Notes: generated from the letters alone by a model not told the origin. 64,000 nt of DNA from Mycetocola spongiae (GCF_020424085.1 NZ_CP080203.1:744001-808000); one strand, 5' to 3'. Counted from the stretch's first letter, positions 56,701 to 64,000 are shown. Made by a program: numbers and translations.

Positions 56701-57124
56701 CAACGTCCTGCGAGGCCGGGGTGGAGCGCAGCACGGGCACACCCGCGGCGATCGCGTACTCTTTGGCCGTGACCTTATTGCCGGCCATTTCCAGCACGTT
56801 ATTGGCCGGGCCGATGAACTTGATGCCGTGCTTGGCGGCCTCGGCGGCGAGGTCGGGATTCTCGGAGAGGAAGCCATAACCGGGGTAGATAGCGTCGGCG
56901 CCACTCTCCACGGCCACCCGAATAATCTCGGAGACGTCCAGATAGGCGCGCACGGGATGACCCTTTTCGCCGATCTGATAGGCCTCGTCTGCCTTCAGTC
57001 GGTGCATCGAGTTGCGGTCTTCATAGGGGAAAACGGCTACCGTCTTGGCGCCCAGCTCATAGGCGGCCCGAAAAGCGCGAATCGCGATTTCGCCGCGGTT
57101 GGCTACGAGGATCTTCTGAAACAT
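53717..57124 (-). CDS. pyc: Pyruvate carboxylase
   Basis: 1135 aa biotin enzyme making oxaloacetate from pyruvate, ATP and bicarbonate. Biotin carboxylase domain about 1-450 (KILVANRGEIAIRAF, GGGGRGMR, FIEMNPRIQVEHTVTE), carboxyltransferase about 525-830 (LRGRNTVGYTPYP, IKDMAGLL, VHTHDTAGG), and the biotin site EAMKMEA with K1098 near the C-terminus. Full length with all domains. ATG 57124 has AAAGG upstream; an open extension of 14 codons is not supported. Divergent from parA across 84 bp with a perfect palindrome in its leader. Confidence 0.98.
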   Translation of the reverse strand: MFQKILVANRGEIAIRAFRAAYELGAKTVAVFPYEDRNSMHRLKADEAYQIGEKGHPVRAYLDVSEIIRVAVESGADAIYPGYGFLSENPDLAAEAAKHGIKFIGPANNVLEMAGNKVTAKEYAIAAGVPVLRSTPASQDVEALLAGAEEIGFPLFAKAVAGGGGRGMRRVETFGELRAALTEAMHEADSAFGDPTMFLEQAVLRPRHIEVQILADERGNTMHLFERDCSVQRRNQKVVEIAPAPNISEELRQALYRDAVAFARSINYANAGTVEFLVDTAGERAGEHVFIEMNPRIQVEHTVTEEITDVDLVQAQMRIAAGDTLEDIGLSQDTLVIRGAALQCRITTEDPTQGFRPDTGKITTYRSPGGGGIRLDGGTINAGAQISPHFDSMLAKLTCRGRDFPAAVVRAKRALAEFRIRGVSTNIPFLQAVLEDPSFEAGDLSTSFIDERPQLLAGHVSKDRGTKILNWLADVTVNKPYGARPIQIDPAEKLPTLDLSAPVPLGSRERLLELGPVGFAAALRAQTALGVTETTFRDAHQSLLATRVRTRDLVAAAPYVARMTPGLLSVEAWGGATYDVALRFLGEDPWERLVKLREAMPNVPIQMLLRGRNTVGYTPYPTSVTDAFVREAAESGVDIFRIFDALNDVEQMRPAIEAVLATGTAVAQVALCYTGDLLDPAEDLYTLDYYLELAQQIVDAGAHMLAIKDMAGLLRPAAAARLVSALRERFDLPVVVHTHDTAGGQLATLLAASQAGADAVDVASAPMAGTTSQPSFSSLVAALAHTDRDTGLSLRAVADLEPYWEAVRNIYKPFESGLSGPTGRVYHHEIPGGQLSNLRQQAIALGLADDFELIEDMYAAANKILGRVPKVTPSSKVVGDLALHLAAVRADPAEFEQNPERFDIPDSVVGFMAGELGDLPGGWPEPFRSKVLAGRNINIEVEEVSAADAALLDGTSAERRATLNRLLFPAPTATYERSNEQYGDLSILATADYLYGLEQGEETVVEFSKGVRLYTGLEAIGAPDSKGMRTVMTIMNGQLRPVFIRDRSIAVETAVAEKADPSNPGHVSAPFSGVVTLKGQVGDVVAAGTPVASIEAMKMEAAITASIAGKIERLAMSGTQQVEAGDLIAVISASE

Positions 57125-57135
57125 GTAAACCTTTC

Positions 57136-57149
57136 TGGCACCTGTGCCA
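57136..57149 (-). promoter_or_regulatory. Perfect palindrome in the pyc leader
   Basis: TGGCAC-N2-GTGCCA, immediately upstream of the pyc ribosome site. It could be an operator or a small RNA hairpin; no known regulator is assigned. Confidence 0.5.
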
Positions 57150-57194
57150 ACCTGCTTATCAGGCATATTTTAGGTGTAGACAGCTTAGTGACGG

Positions 57195-57200
57195 TAATAT
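57195..57200 (+). promoter_or_regulatory. Candidate -10 for parA
   Basis: TAATAT nine bases before the preferred GTG of parA, with no ribosome site between. Weak leaderless candidate. Confidence 0.35.
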
Positions 57201-57208
57201 CTATTTTT

Positions 57209-58036
57209 GTGCATGTACTTAGCGTTTCTAGCCTCAAGGGCGGCGTCGGAAAGACTACCGTCAGCCTCGGCCTTGCCTCCGCAGCCTTCGCTAAGGGTAT
57301 TCGAACCCTTGTCGTTGACCTTGACCCGCAGTCCGATGTGTCCACGGGCATGGACATTGCGGTTGCCGGTCGACTCAATGTAGCGGATGTCCTGGCCTCC
57401 CCGAAGGAGAAGACAGTTCGGCAGGCCATTGCGCCCTCCGGCTGGACCAAAACTCACCCGGGAACACTGGATGTTTTGATCGGGAGCCCGTCCGCGATTA
57501 ACTTCGACGGCCCGCACCCGTCCATCCGCGATATTTGGAAGCTCGAGGAGGCCCTGGCCTACGTCGAGGACGATTATGACCTGGTGCTTATCGACTGCGC
57601 CCCGTCGCTTAATGCCCTCACGCGCACGGCGTGGGCAGCCAGCGACCGGGTCTGTGTGGTCACCGAGCCCGGCCTGTTCTCCGTGGCCGCCGCCGACCGC
57701 GCCCTGCGCGCGATCGAGGAGATCCGCCGCGGCCTGAGCCCGCGCCTGCAGCCCCTCGGCATCATTGTGAACCGCGTGCGTTCGCAGTCCATGGAGCATC
57801 AGTTCCGCATTAAGGAGCTCCGGGATATGTTTGGCCCGCTGGTCCTGAGCCCGCAGCTGCCCGAGCGCACCTCGCTGCAGCAGGCGCAGGGTGCCGCGAA
57901 ACCGCTGCACATTTGGCCCGGCGATAGCGCCCAGGAGATGGCGAAGTACTTCGATCAGCTCCTCGACCGCGTTCTGCGCACCGGACGCGTGGGCGAATAC
58001 GCCGATAGCACCGCTAAGGCCATCGAAAAGAACTAG
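57209..58036 (+). CDS. Orphan ParA-family ATPase
   Basis: 275 aa Soj/ParA-type ATPase. Deviant Walker A KGGVGKTT (10-17), VVDLDPQSDVSTGMD and IDCAPSLNALT follow. No parB or parS site lies beside it, so it is not the main chromosomal parAB pair. Preferred start is GTG 57209, giving VHVLSVSSLKGG as in homologues; GTG 57188 would add seven residues. Strong terminator directly after the stop. Pairs in synteny with the MerR gene across the terminator region. Confidence 0.93.
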   Translation: MHVLSVSSLKGGVGKTTVSLGLASAAFAKGIRTLVVDLDPQSDVSTGMDIAVAGRLNVADVLASPKEKTVRQAIAPSGWTKTHPGTLDVLIGSPSAINFDGPHPSIRDIWKLEEALAYVEDDYDLVLIDCAPSLNALTRTAWAASDRVCVVTEPGLFSVAAADRALRAIEEIRRGLSPRLQPLGIIVNRVRSQSMEHQFRIKELRDMFGPLVLSPQLPERTSLQQAQGAAKPLHIWPGDSAQEMAKYFDQLLDRVLRTGRVGEYADSTAKAIEKN

Positions 58037-58045
58037 TTTTTCTCC

Positions 58046-58077
58046 GCAAAAAGCCCGGCTCCGGCCGGGCTTTTTGC
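58046..58077 (+). terminator. Strong terminator of parA
   Basis: Perfect 14-bp stem with a 4-nt loop (58046-58059 / 58064-58077), ending in five T, ten bases after the stop. Confidence 0.95.
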
Positions 58078-58240
58078 GTGTCTGCACATTTTCCCGTCTT
58101 CCCCCCGGGGACCCAAAAACGCCCCTTTATGACACTGTTCGGGAGCGTCGCGCCGATTTTTATGCATGCGGCGTCGCATTCCGGGGGTTGTTATTCCGGC
58201 GCTATCCCGGCGCCGGTTTTGGCGCCCTGGGCAGATAAAA

Positions 58241-58261
58241 CCCCGCACCGGGGGTGCGGGG
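58241..58261 (-). terminator. Terminator of the MerR gene
   Basis: 9-bp GC stem with a 3-nt loop; the minus strand continues TTTTAT. It lies 29 nt after the MerR stop. Confidence 0.85.
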
Positions 58262-58290
58262 TGATCGGCGGGGCCGGGTGCCTCTGGAGG

Positions 58291-58839
58291 CTAGGAGGCG
58301 GAGCGCTTCTTGCGGCGCTGGGCCAGCTCATCGCCGGGATCGGAGGCCTGGCGGTCAAACTCCACCAGCGTGGACTCCACCTCGCGCAGCACCTTGCCCA
58401 CGGCAATACCAAATACGCCCTGACCGCGGCTGACTAGGTCGATGACCTCGTCATTGGAGGTGCACAGGTAGACACTCGCGCCATCGCTCATGAGCGTGGT
58501 CTGGGCGAGGTCGTGAACCCCGGCCTCGCGCAGCTGATCCACGGCGGTGCGGATCTGCTGCAGGGAGATGCCGGTATCCAGCAGGCGCTTCACAAGCTTC
58601 AGGACCAAAATATCGCGGAAGCCGTAGAGACGCTGGCTTCCGGATCCGGCCGCACCGCGCACGGTGGGTTCCACCAGGCCCGTGCGGGCCCAGTAGTCGA
58701 GCTGACGGTAGGTGATCCCGGCGGCCTTCGCGGCGATTGCCCCGCGGTAGCCGGCATCGGCGTCCAGCTCGGGAAGTCCGTCGGTGAACAGGAGACCCAA
58801 ATCGTAGCGAGGGCTCTGGCCCGTGCCCGGTTCGTTCAT
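58291..58839 (-). CDS. MerR-family regulator, Rv1830 type
   Basis: 182 aa. N-terminal MerR helix-turn-helix with the strongly conserved ITYRQLDYWARTGLVEP (about 42-58), then SGSQRLYGFRDILVLKLVK and a C-terminal domain (LAQTTLMSDGASVYLCTS, GQGVFGIAVGKVLREV) without metal-binding cysteines. This is the M. tuberculosis Rv1830 subtype, which I recall as ResR/McdR, linked to cell size and division. A MerR next to division genes supports that role but is inference. In relatives a nuclease gene, FtsR and GarA often follow upstream; here they are missing from the window. Confidence 0.93.
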   Translation of the reverse strand: MNEPGTGQSPRYDLGLLFTDGLPELDADAGYRGAIAAKAAGITYRQLDYWARTGLVEPTVRGAAGSGSQRLYGFRDILVLKLVKRLLDTGISLQQIRTAVDQLREAGVHDLAQTTLMSDGASVYLCTSNDEVIDLVSRGQGVFGIAVGKVLREVESTLVEFDRQASDPGDELAQRRKKRSAS

Positions 58840-59218
58840 CCGCCTGCTCCCTTCGTTCTTCTATGTGATTGCGATATCTACACGCTACCGGTGTCGGCGC
58901 GGGTTCCGGGGAACCGCCACGGATCGTACGGCGGCGTGTCGGGTGTTTCCTGGCAGTCGTGACCGATTTGTGACCCAAATATGGGGCCCGCGGACCCCCG
59001 CCGCGGCCTCGGCAACTCCCGTTAGTTTAGGCCGAGCGCGGCGGAATTACCAGGGTTTTATCCGGTCCGGGCCGCGGGGGCAGCGGGTCCGCGGCGGCCC
59101 CCGAAACACCCCGGTTTTATGGCCTGCACATCCGACCAAGATGTCTCCGAATTGCGTTCAGCGCGCCCCGCGCCGGTCCGGGCGATCCGGTCCCGGCGCG
59201 GGGTGTCACAAAAAACGA
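58840..59218. other. Gene-free stretch at a synteny break
   Basis: 379 bp between merR and the accessory cassette with no supported gene. It contains a hairpin at 59166-59203 and the merR promoter region on the minus side. Family neighbours usually found here are absent. Confidence 0.6.
59166..59203. other. GC-rich hairpin after the amidohydrolase gene
   Basis: 11-bp perfect outer stem (59166-59176 / 59193-59203) enclosing a CCGG-N5-CCGG inner helix. For minus-strand transcripts the T run lies before, not after, the stem, so terminator function is doubtful. Confidence 0.5.
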
Positions 59219-60259
59219 TCAGGCCAGAGTGCTATCCGCGGGGACCCAGTCGCCGAGCCCGAGGAGCCGGGCCGCGTTGCCCCCGAAGATCGCCTGAATA
59301 TCGCGCGCCGGCATACCCATCTCCCAACAGATGCGGAGCTGATCGGTGAGATATCGGCGCGCAAACCCCCGGGGGAACCAGGAGGAATCGGAGCCAAAAA
59401 CCACGCGCTCGGGACCAAAGGTCTCATAAAAGCGGCGGAAGAGATCCTCCAGCGTGAGCTTCTGCGCCATATAGCGCACCCACTGATTGGATCCCGAGGT
59501 ATCCACGATCACATTGGGGCATGCCCACATCAAAAACAGCACCTGCTGCACGTGCTGAATCCCAAAATGCGGAATCACAAACGTCACTGAGGGGAACCGC
59601 TTGGCCACGGCCTCGAGCCACGCGGGTTCAATAAAGTCGTTATGAGCGATTCCCCCGGCCGATCCGCAGTGCCCAAAATGGATCAGCACGGGCACGTTAT
59701 ATTGCGCCGCCAGGGCCCAGACCGGATCGGCGCCGGGGTCGTCAATGCGGCGGGTCATGAGCGGCGCAAATATCTTCAGCCCGCGCAGCCCCAGCTCGCC
59801 AAATGCGCGCTCGGCCGCGGCCGCGGCGCCCGGGGCAAACGGATCGGCCATCGCGGCCATCCCGCTGAACTGCCCCTCGCCGCGCTCCACAAGCTCGCGC
59901 ATCTCCCCGTCTCCCCCGGCCGTGACAAATGCCGCATGCTCCACGCCGTTGCGGGCCAGCTCCTCGCGCCAGCGCAGGGCCTCGCCGAGGCTGCCGCGAT
60001 CCAGCTCGGCCGCCTCGGGATCGGCGAAGTCCCAGGACCGGCGCCACTGCGCCGAGGTCTCGCGCACCGCGGCCTCGCGCGTGGCGAGGCCGCCCGCGTG
60101 GATATCGCAGATGGATTCCGCGGGTCCCCCGCTCGCGCCGAGCTGTCCGCCGCTGAGGCTGCGGGTGAGCGGGTCCTGACCCATCCGGAAGTGCAGATGA
60201 AAATCGATGATGGAGATCCCCTGCACGGTGGGTCGCCCGGCGATCACGGGATTATGCAC
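59219..60259 (-). CDS. Amidohydrolase-family (TIM-barrel) hydrolase
   Basis: 346 aa amidohydrolase_2-type protein. Metal site pattern: DFHLHF at about 19-24, HFGH at about 193-196, a further His in PHFG, and the Asp in FGSDSSWFP (about 291). These enzymes hydrolyse or decarboxylate acids; the substrate is not known. GTG start 60259 overlaps the PfkB gene by 8 nt. It is the last gene of the accessory cassette and should act on the same compound as the lyase and kinase (inference). Confidence 0.88.
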   Translation of the reverse strand: MHNPVIAGRPTVQGISIIDFHLHFRMGQDPLTRSLSGGQLGASGGPAESICDIHAGGLATREAAVRETSAQWRRSWDFADPEAAELDRGSLGEALRWREELARNGVEHAAFVTAGGDGEMRELVERGEGQFSGMAAMADPFAPGAAAAAERAFGELGLRGLKIFAPLMTRRIDDPGADPVWALAAQYNVPVLIHFGHCGSAGGIAHNDFIEPAWLEAVAKRFPSVTFVIPHFGIQHVQQVLFLMWACPNVIVDTSGSNQWVRYMAQKLTLEDLFRRFYETFGPERVVFGSDSSWFPRGFARRYLTDQLRICWEMGMPARDIQAIFGGNAARLLGLGDWVPADSTLA

Positions 60260-61181
60260 GGGTCACCTCGGGCAGGGAAACTCCCGGGCGCTGGGCCGCG
60301 GGGGTGGATACCAGGGTGGTGGCATAGGCCACGGCGATGCGCAGGGCCTCGGGCCAGGAGGATCCCCGAATCACCGAGACCAGCAGGGCGGCGTTAAAGC
60401 CGTCCCCCGCGCCGGTGGAATCCACGACCCGCACGGGCCGGGTGGATTCCTCGTACCACTGCCCCTCGGGGGTGGCCAGGGCGGCGCCGCGCGAGCCCAG
60501 CTTCACGGCGATCACGGTATTGGTCTCCGCGGCCAGGGCCAGGGCACCCTCGCGCACCGAGCCGGCATCGGTCAGGCCCAGCAGCTCATCGTCATTGGGC
60601 AGGAAAACATCCACGGTGCGCAGCGCGGCCAGCAGCTCCGCTCGCACCGGCTCGGTCCAACCCTGCGGGGGCCAGCCGGTATCCAGCACGGTGCGCGCAC
60701 CCGCGGCCCGGGCCCGATCGCAGAGCGCCTCGAGGTTTTTCCCCCGGAAGCCCGGCAGCAGGAAATATCCCGCGAGCACCACAAATTCCGCGGAGAGCGC
60801 GGCGGCCGGAACATCATCGAGCCCCGCGGACGCCATCGCGCCGAGCGAGGAGAGGAAGGCCCGGTCGATGCCGGGTGATTCCACGGCCACGGTCACGGCA
60901 CTGGGCAGCTCCTCATCAAGCACCAGGATGCTCTCCAGGTGGTTGATTTCCAGTGCACTGCGCACCAGCACCGTGGACTCATCGCGGCCCACGCGGCTGA
61001 TCAGCGTGGTGGGCTGGCCAAGTCCGGCGCAGCGAATCGCCAAGTTGCCGGCGGAGCCGCCGACGCGGATATCGATCCCGGGCACAATGCGTTCGGTGCC
61101 CGGGGCGGGAAGATCGGCCACGCCGGACACCATGATGTCCAGGTTGGTATTGCCGATGACGGTTATCGTGTGCTGGGCCAC
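60252..61181 (-). CDS. PfkB-family carbohydrate kinase
   Basis: 309 aa ribokinase-fold kinase. GNTNLDIMV (10-18), VGGSAGNLAI (about 41-50), and the C-terminal signature DSTGAGDGFNAALL at about 253-266 with catalytic Asp. Substrate could be a sugar, nucleoside or sugar acid; the fold does not tell. The GTG start lies inside the lyase gene (19-nt overlap) and its own end overlaps the amidohydrolase, showing one tightly coupled operon. Confidence 0.93.
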   Translation of the reverse strand: MAQHTITVIGNTNLDIMVSGVADLPAPGTERIVPGIDIRVGGSAGNLAIRCAGLGQPTTLISRVGRDESTVLVRSALEINHLESILVLDEELPSAVTVAVESPGIDRAFLSSLGAMASAGLDDVPAAALSAEFVVLAGYFLLPGFRGKNLEALCDRARAAGARTVLDTGWPPQGWTEPVRAELLAALRTVDVFLPNDDELLGLTDAGSVREGALALAAETNTVIAVKLGSRGAALATPEGQWYEESTRPVRVVDSTGAGDGFNAALLVSVIRGSSWPEALRIAVAYATTLVSTPAAQRPGVSLPEVTRA

Positions 61182-62686
61182 TGGTCACCCTCGGAGATCG
61201 TGGTGGCGAGCGAGAGCAGCGCCTCCCGGGTATCGTCCAGGTGGCCGCGCCGCGCGGCAAATCCGGCGGCCAGCTCCTCGGCCCGGCCCAGGGCCAGCCC
61301 GGCGGCCACCCGCACGGCCTCGCGCCCGGGGCTTCCCACCTGCTCGCGCTCCAGAATCCGTTCGGGGCGCTGACCGGCGCCCAGCGTGAGCGCGGTCAGC
61401 TCCTCGTTCACCTCGAGGCCGGCGCCGATAAACGCCCTCTCCACGTCCTCGGCCGTCCAGGCCGTCGGGTCCTGGGCGCGCACAAGCGTTCCCACGACAT
61501 CGTGGGCGGCGCGCCACGGCACACCGCGCGCGGCCAGGGCCTCGGCCACGGCCGTGGTGGTGGCACCGGACTTCACGATGAACTCGATCGAGGGCAGCTC
61601 GGCGAGCTCCAGGCCGATAAAAAGCCCGTCCAGCATGCGCATAAAGCGCACGCCGCGCTCCCCCGCCCGCCACAGATGCTTTTGCACATCGGTGGTGGCG
61701 TTATTGGAGTCCTCGTACCAACCCGCACCGATATTGGCAAAGACCGCCGCCATATCGGCCGCGGAGGCCCCGGCCATGGACACCATATGTTCCAGCACCA
61801 CGGGGTTTTTCTTTTGCGGCATGATCGAGGAGCCCTGCGTGAACGGGGTGGGCGTCGCGATCCAGCGGAAGGTCATCCATTCCAGCAGGACCCGGGAGAG
61901 CCGGGCCCCGGTCGCGGCGCTGCGGGCCTGCACGGCGGCCAGGCGCATAAAGTGTTCGGCCCCGGCCACGGCCTCATAGCTGGCGGTGAACGAGCGGTCG
62001 AAGCCCAGGAGCCTGCCCACCAGGGCGGAGTCGATGGGCAGATCGGTGCCGGTGAAGGCAGCGGAACCAAGCGGGGAGACGTTCAGCTCGTCATAGACGC
62101 TGAGCATCTCATCGGCCTGGCTCAGCAGCGCCTCGGCAAAGCCCGAGAGTACGTGGCCGATCGTGGTGGGCTGCGCGGGCCGGCGGTGGGTGAACCCGAT
62201 AATCAGGCTCTCGGTATGCGCCTCGGCGAGCTCGGCGGCATCGCGGGCCGCCTGGACTACCAGGTCGGCCTGGTCCAGGAGCTGTCGGCGCAGGACCATG
62301 CGGAAGGCCCCGGCGTCGAGGTCATTGCGGCTGCGGGCGAGCTGCACATCCAATTCGGCGGTGCCGATCCCGCAGGCGGCGGCGAGCTGCTGCTCGAGGA
62401 AATAATAGGGGTCCTCCACGGAGCCGTCAAAAACATAGTCCTGATGGCCCTCGGCATGACGCGTCCAGAGGGTGAGCAGGCCGGAGATGAGGCGGGTCGC
62501 GCGGTCCCGGGAGAGAATCCCGGTCTCGCACAGCATATAAACATGCGCGATGCTGGCCTCCACAAACGGAGGGTAGATCACCGGGGCGGCCTCGAGGAAG
62601 GCATCACGCAGGTGGTTATCCCAGTAGATCGAGAGTTCGGGGTTATCCACGAGCGGGACGCGCGGAGTGAGGGGGGATGTGGTCAT
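61163..62686 (-). CDS. Argininosuccinate-lyase-like C-N lyase of unknown substrate
   Basis: About 507 aa. Fumarase/aspartase superfamily: GSSIMPQKKNP (about 284-294) is the flexible catalytic loop, LARSRNDLDA and THRRPAQPTT match the other two conserved regions. It differs from true ArgH: the WGGRF-type N-terminus is missing, the second loop reads HRRPAQP rather than HLQRAQP, and the gene lies outside arginine genes. A paralogue that releases fumarate or an enoate from an N-substituted amino acid is likely; an EDDS-lyase-like activity is one option. ATG 62686 has GGTGA upstream and is preferred over GTG 62695. Confidence 0.85.
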   Translation of the reverse strand: MTTSPLTPRVPLVDNPELSIYWDNHLRDAFLEAAPVIYPPFVEASIAHVYMLCETGILSRDRATRLISGLLTLWTRHAEGHQDYVFDGSVEDPYYFLEQQLAAACGIGTAELDVQLARSRNDLDAGAFRMVLRRQLLDQADLVVQAARDAAELAEAHTESLIIGFTHRRPAQPTTIGHVLSGFAEALLSQADEMLSVYDELNVSPLGSAAFTGTDLPIDSALVGRLLGFDRSFTASYEAVAGAEHFMRLAAVQARSAATGARLSRVLLEWMTFRWIATPTPFTQGSSIMPQKKNPVVLEHMVSMAGASAADMAAVFANIGAGWYEDSNNATTDVQKHLWRAGERGVRFMRMLDGLFIGLELAELPSIEFIVKSGATTTAVAEALAARGVPWRAAHDVVGTLVRAQDPTAWTAEDVERAFIGAGLEVNEELTALTLGAGQRPERILEREQVGSPGREAVRVAAGLALGRAEELAAGFAARRGHLDDTREALLSLATTISEGDQWPSTR

Positions 62687-62727
62687 TTTTATCACCGGAT
62701 TCGGATAGCGGAAAGGATGGGGCGGCG

Positions 62728-64000
62728 CTATTGCGCCGCGTTCGCGGGGGCGGCGGTGCCGGCGCCGGCCAGCGGGGCCGAGACGGGCACCACGGGCGCG
62801 GAGACCGCGGGGGTCCCGTCGATCGTGGTGCGGCGCGGGCGGCGGCGTAGGCCGCGCGGCTTTTCGAGACGCTGGGAGACGATCAGCACGATCAGGATCG
62901 CGATCATCTGCAGCGTGCCATAGGCCGCCGCCGTTCCAAACTGATTGGAATAGATGCGGTTATAGATCTCCACGGAGAGCGGGGCAAACCGGGCTGGATA
63001 GACCACCACGGAGGCCACGTATTCCCCAAATCCCTGGATGAAGGCCATCAGGGCTCCGGCGAGGATTCCGCGATACATCAGCGGCACGGTCACGGTGCGC
63101 AGGGCGCGCCACGGGCCGGCGCCGAGGCTGCGGGCGGCCTCCTCCACCGAGGGATCGATCTGCGCCAGTGCGGCGTTCGCGGAGCGGAATACCAGCGGCA
63201 GGAAGCGCACAAAATACGCCACGGGCAGGATCCAGAGCGACCCGATCAGCACCTGGCCGAGGTTAAACGGGCTGGGGCTGGCAAAGGCCGTCACGAGGTT
63301 CACACCGATCACCGTGCCGGGCAGCGCCCAGGGAATCATCACCATCACGTCAAGCACGGCCTTGCCCGGGCCCTTCCAGCGCGTGACCACCCAGGACGCG
63401 ATCACGCCGACCAGCACACAGCCGATCATCGCAAGAAACGCCATCTGCGTGCTCACCAGGATCGGGCGCAGCGTGGCCGGATCGGTGAAGATCCGGGCAA
63501 AATTATCCCAGGTATATTCGGGCGGCAGGATCTGGATGGTCCAGGAGCCGTCCACCGTGAAGGCCAGGAGCGCGATGGTCGCGGCGGGTGCCATCAGAAT
63601 AATCACGAGGATCAGGGAGCCCACGCCGGCCGAGAGGCGCGGCAGGAAGCCGTGAATCACGCGGATCGCCTGCGGGGTGCCCTTGGAGGCCCCGCGGTGC
63701 AGGCGGCGTCCCTCATACCAGCGCATGCCCAGCAGGAACAGGATCGAGACCAGCGAGAGCACCACTGACTGGGAGGCCGCGAGCGGATAATCGCCGCTGG
63801 TGCGCGAGGAGACGATCTGCATCGTCAGCGTCTGGACGTTATAAAACTGTGGCGCGGTAAACGAGGCCATCGAAACCATAAAGGTCAGCAGCGCGCCGGA
63901 GACCAGCGCGGGGGTGAGCATCGGCAGCAGGACCGTGCGCCACAGCCGGAAGCGGCTCGCGCCGAGGTTCAGCGCGGCCTCCTCCATCGAGGCGTCCGAG
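62728..64000 (-). CDS. Two-domain ABC transporter permease (5' end beyond window)
   Basis: At least 424 codons; reading frame runs off the right edge, so the ATG at 63987 is internal. Two EAA loops are visible, EEAALNLGASRFRLWRTV and EEAARSLGAGPWRALRTV, each followed by an inner-membrane helix set, so one chain carries both permease domains as in FbpB/SfuB or related importers of iron chelates and other anions. The C-terminus is a Pro/Ala tail. Its ATPase and binding protein are probably off the edge. It heads the cassette with the lyase, kinase and hydrolase. Confidence 0.9.
   Translation of the reverse strand, partial: SDASMEEAALNLGASRFRLWRTVLLPMLTPALVSGALLTFMVSMASFTAPQFYNVQTLTMQIVSSRTSGDYPLAASQSVVLSLVSILFLLGMRWYEGRRLHRGASKGTPQAIRVIHGFLPRLSAGVGSLILVIILMAPAATIALLAFTVDGSWTIQILPPEYTWDNFARIFTDPATLRPILVSTQMAFLAMIGCVLVGVIASWVVTRWKGPGKAVLDVMVMIPWALPGTVIGVNLVTAFASPSPFNLGQVLIGSLWILPVAYFVRFLPLVFRSANAALAQIDPSVEEAARSLGAGPWRALRTVTVPLMYRGILAGALMAFIQGFGEYVASVVVYPARFAPLSVEIYNRIYSNQFGTAAAYGTLQMIAILIVLIVSQRLEKPRGLRRRPRRTTIDGTPAVSAPVVPVSAPLAGAGTAAPANAAQ

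Noticed and set aside
57136-57149. TGGCAC as a sigma-54 promoter element
   Set aside because: Sigma-54 is not found in actinobacteria as far as known, and the spacing to a TTGC box is wrong; a palindrome is the better reading.
1-64000. tRNA genes, prophage, insertion sequences or toxin-antitoxin pairs
   Set aside because: None could be recognised on either strand by reading.

Overview
The window is a high-GC actinobacterial chromosome segment. The actinobacterial cytochrome bc1-aa3 genes (including ctaF), Wag31/DivIVA, SepF, an Rv2175c-type regulator beside a PASTA kinase, class II DAHP synthase, NrdR and many GTG/TTG starts fit Microbacteriaceae or a close relative. The family is an inference from gene content and order; the genus cannot be read from the sequence. 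No tRNA, rRNA, CRISPR array, insertion sequence or prophage was seen.

Layout. 1-9.4 kb: end of the bc1 operon (qcrA partial, qcrB) converging on the oxidase operon ctaC-ctaD-ctaF, with a permuted CaiB-type CoA-transferase between them, then an A-type Fe-S carrier, an M20 peptidase and a DUF3043 membrane protein. 9.4-17.3 kb: pyrD, nrdR, hisD, an unknown membrane/coiled-coil protein and dnaE, all leftward. 17.5-38.0 kb: a long leftward division and cell wall (dcw) block. In transcription order it runs mraZ, rsmH, ftsL, ftsI, murF, mraY, murD, ftsW, murG, murC, ftsQ, [secreted lamin-tail protein], ftsZ, yggS, sepF, yggT, divIVA, lspA, rluD. murE is missing from its usual place after ftsI. 38.4-48.4 kb: DUF3040 protein, polyprenyl synthase, small membrane protein, Rv2175c-like regulator, PASTA kinase, DAHP synthase, acyltransferase, ROK glucokinase and long-chain acyl-CoA ligase, an order resembling Rv2169c-Rv2187 of Mycobacterium tuberculosis. 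48.4-58.8 kb: a GntR/YtrA-controlled ABC exporter, peptide deformylase coupled to a MinD-like ATPase with a huge hexad-repeat helix, pyruvate carboxylase, an orphan ParA and an Rv1830-type MerR regulator. 59.2-64.0 kb: a tightly overlapping metabolic cassette (two-domain ABC permease cut by the window end, argininosuccinate-lyase-like enzyme, PfkB kinase, TIM-barrel amidohydrolase) that does not look like housekeeping DNA.

How it works together. The left end is the terminal respiratory chain. The middle makes lipid II and the divisome: MurC/D/F, MraY and MurG build lipid II; FtsW, FtsI, FtsQ and FtsL act at the septum; FtsZ and SepF form the ring; DivIVA marks the poles. The kinase, polyprenyl synthase and MerR regulator may feed into the same growth control. 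The right end is probably a lineage-specific catabolic island.

Most interesting: the uncharacterised lyase/kinase/hydrolase/importer cassette, the MinD-like ATPase with about 32 tandem hexads, the LAxTG-anchored lamin-tail protein inserted between ftsQ and ftsZ, the permuted CoA-transferase, and the absent murE.
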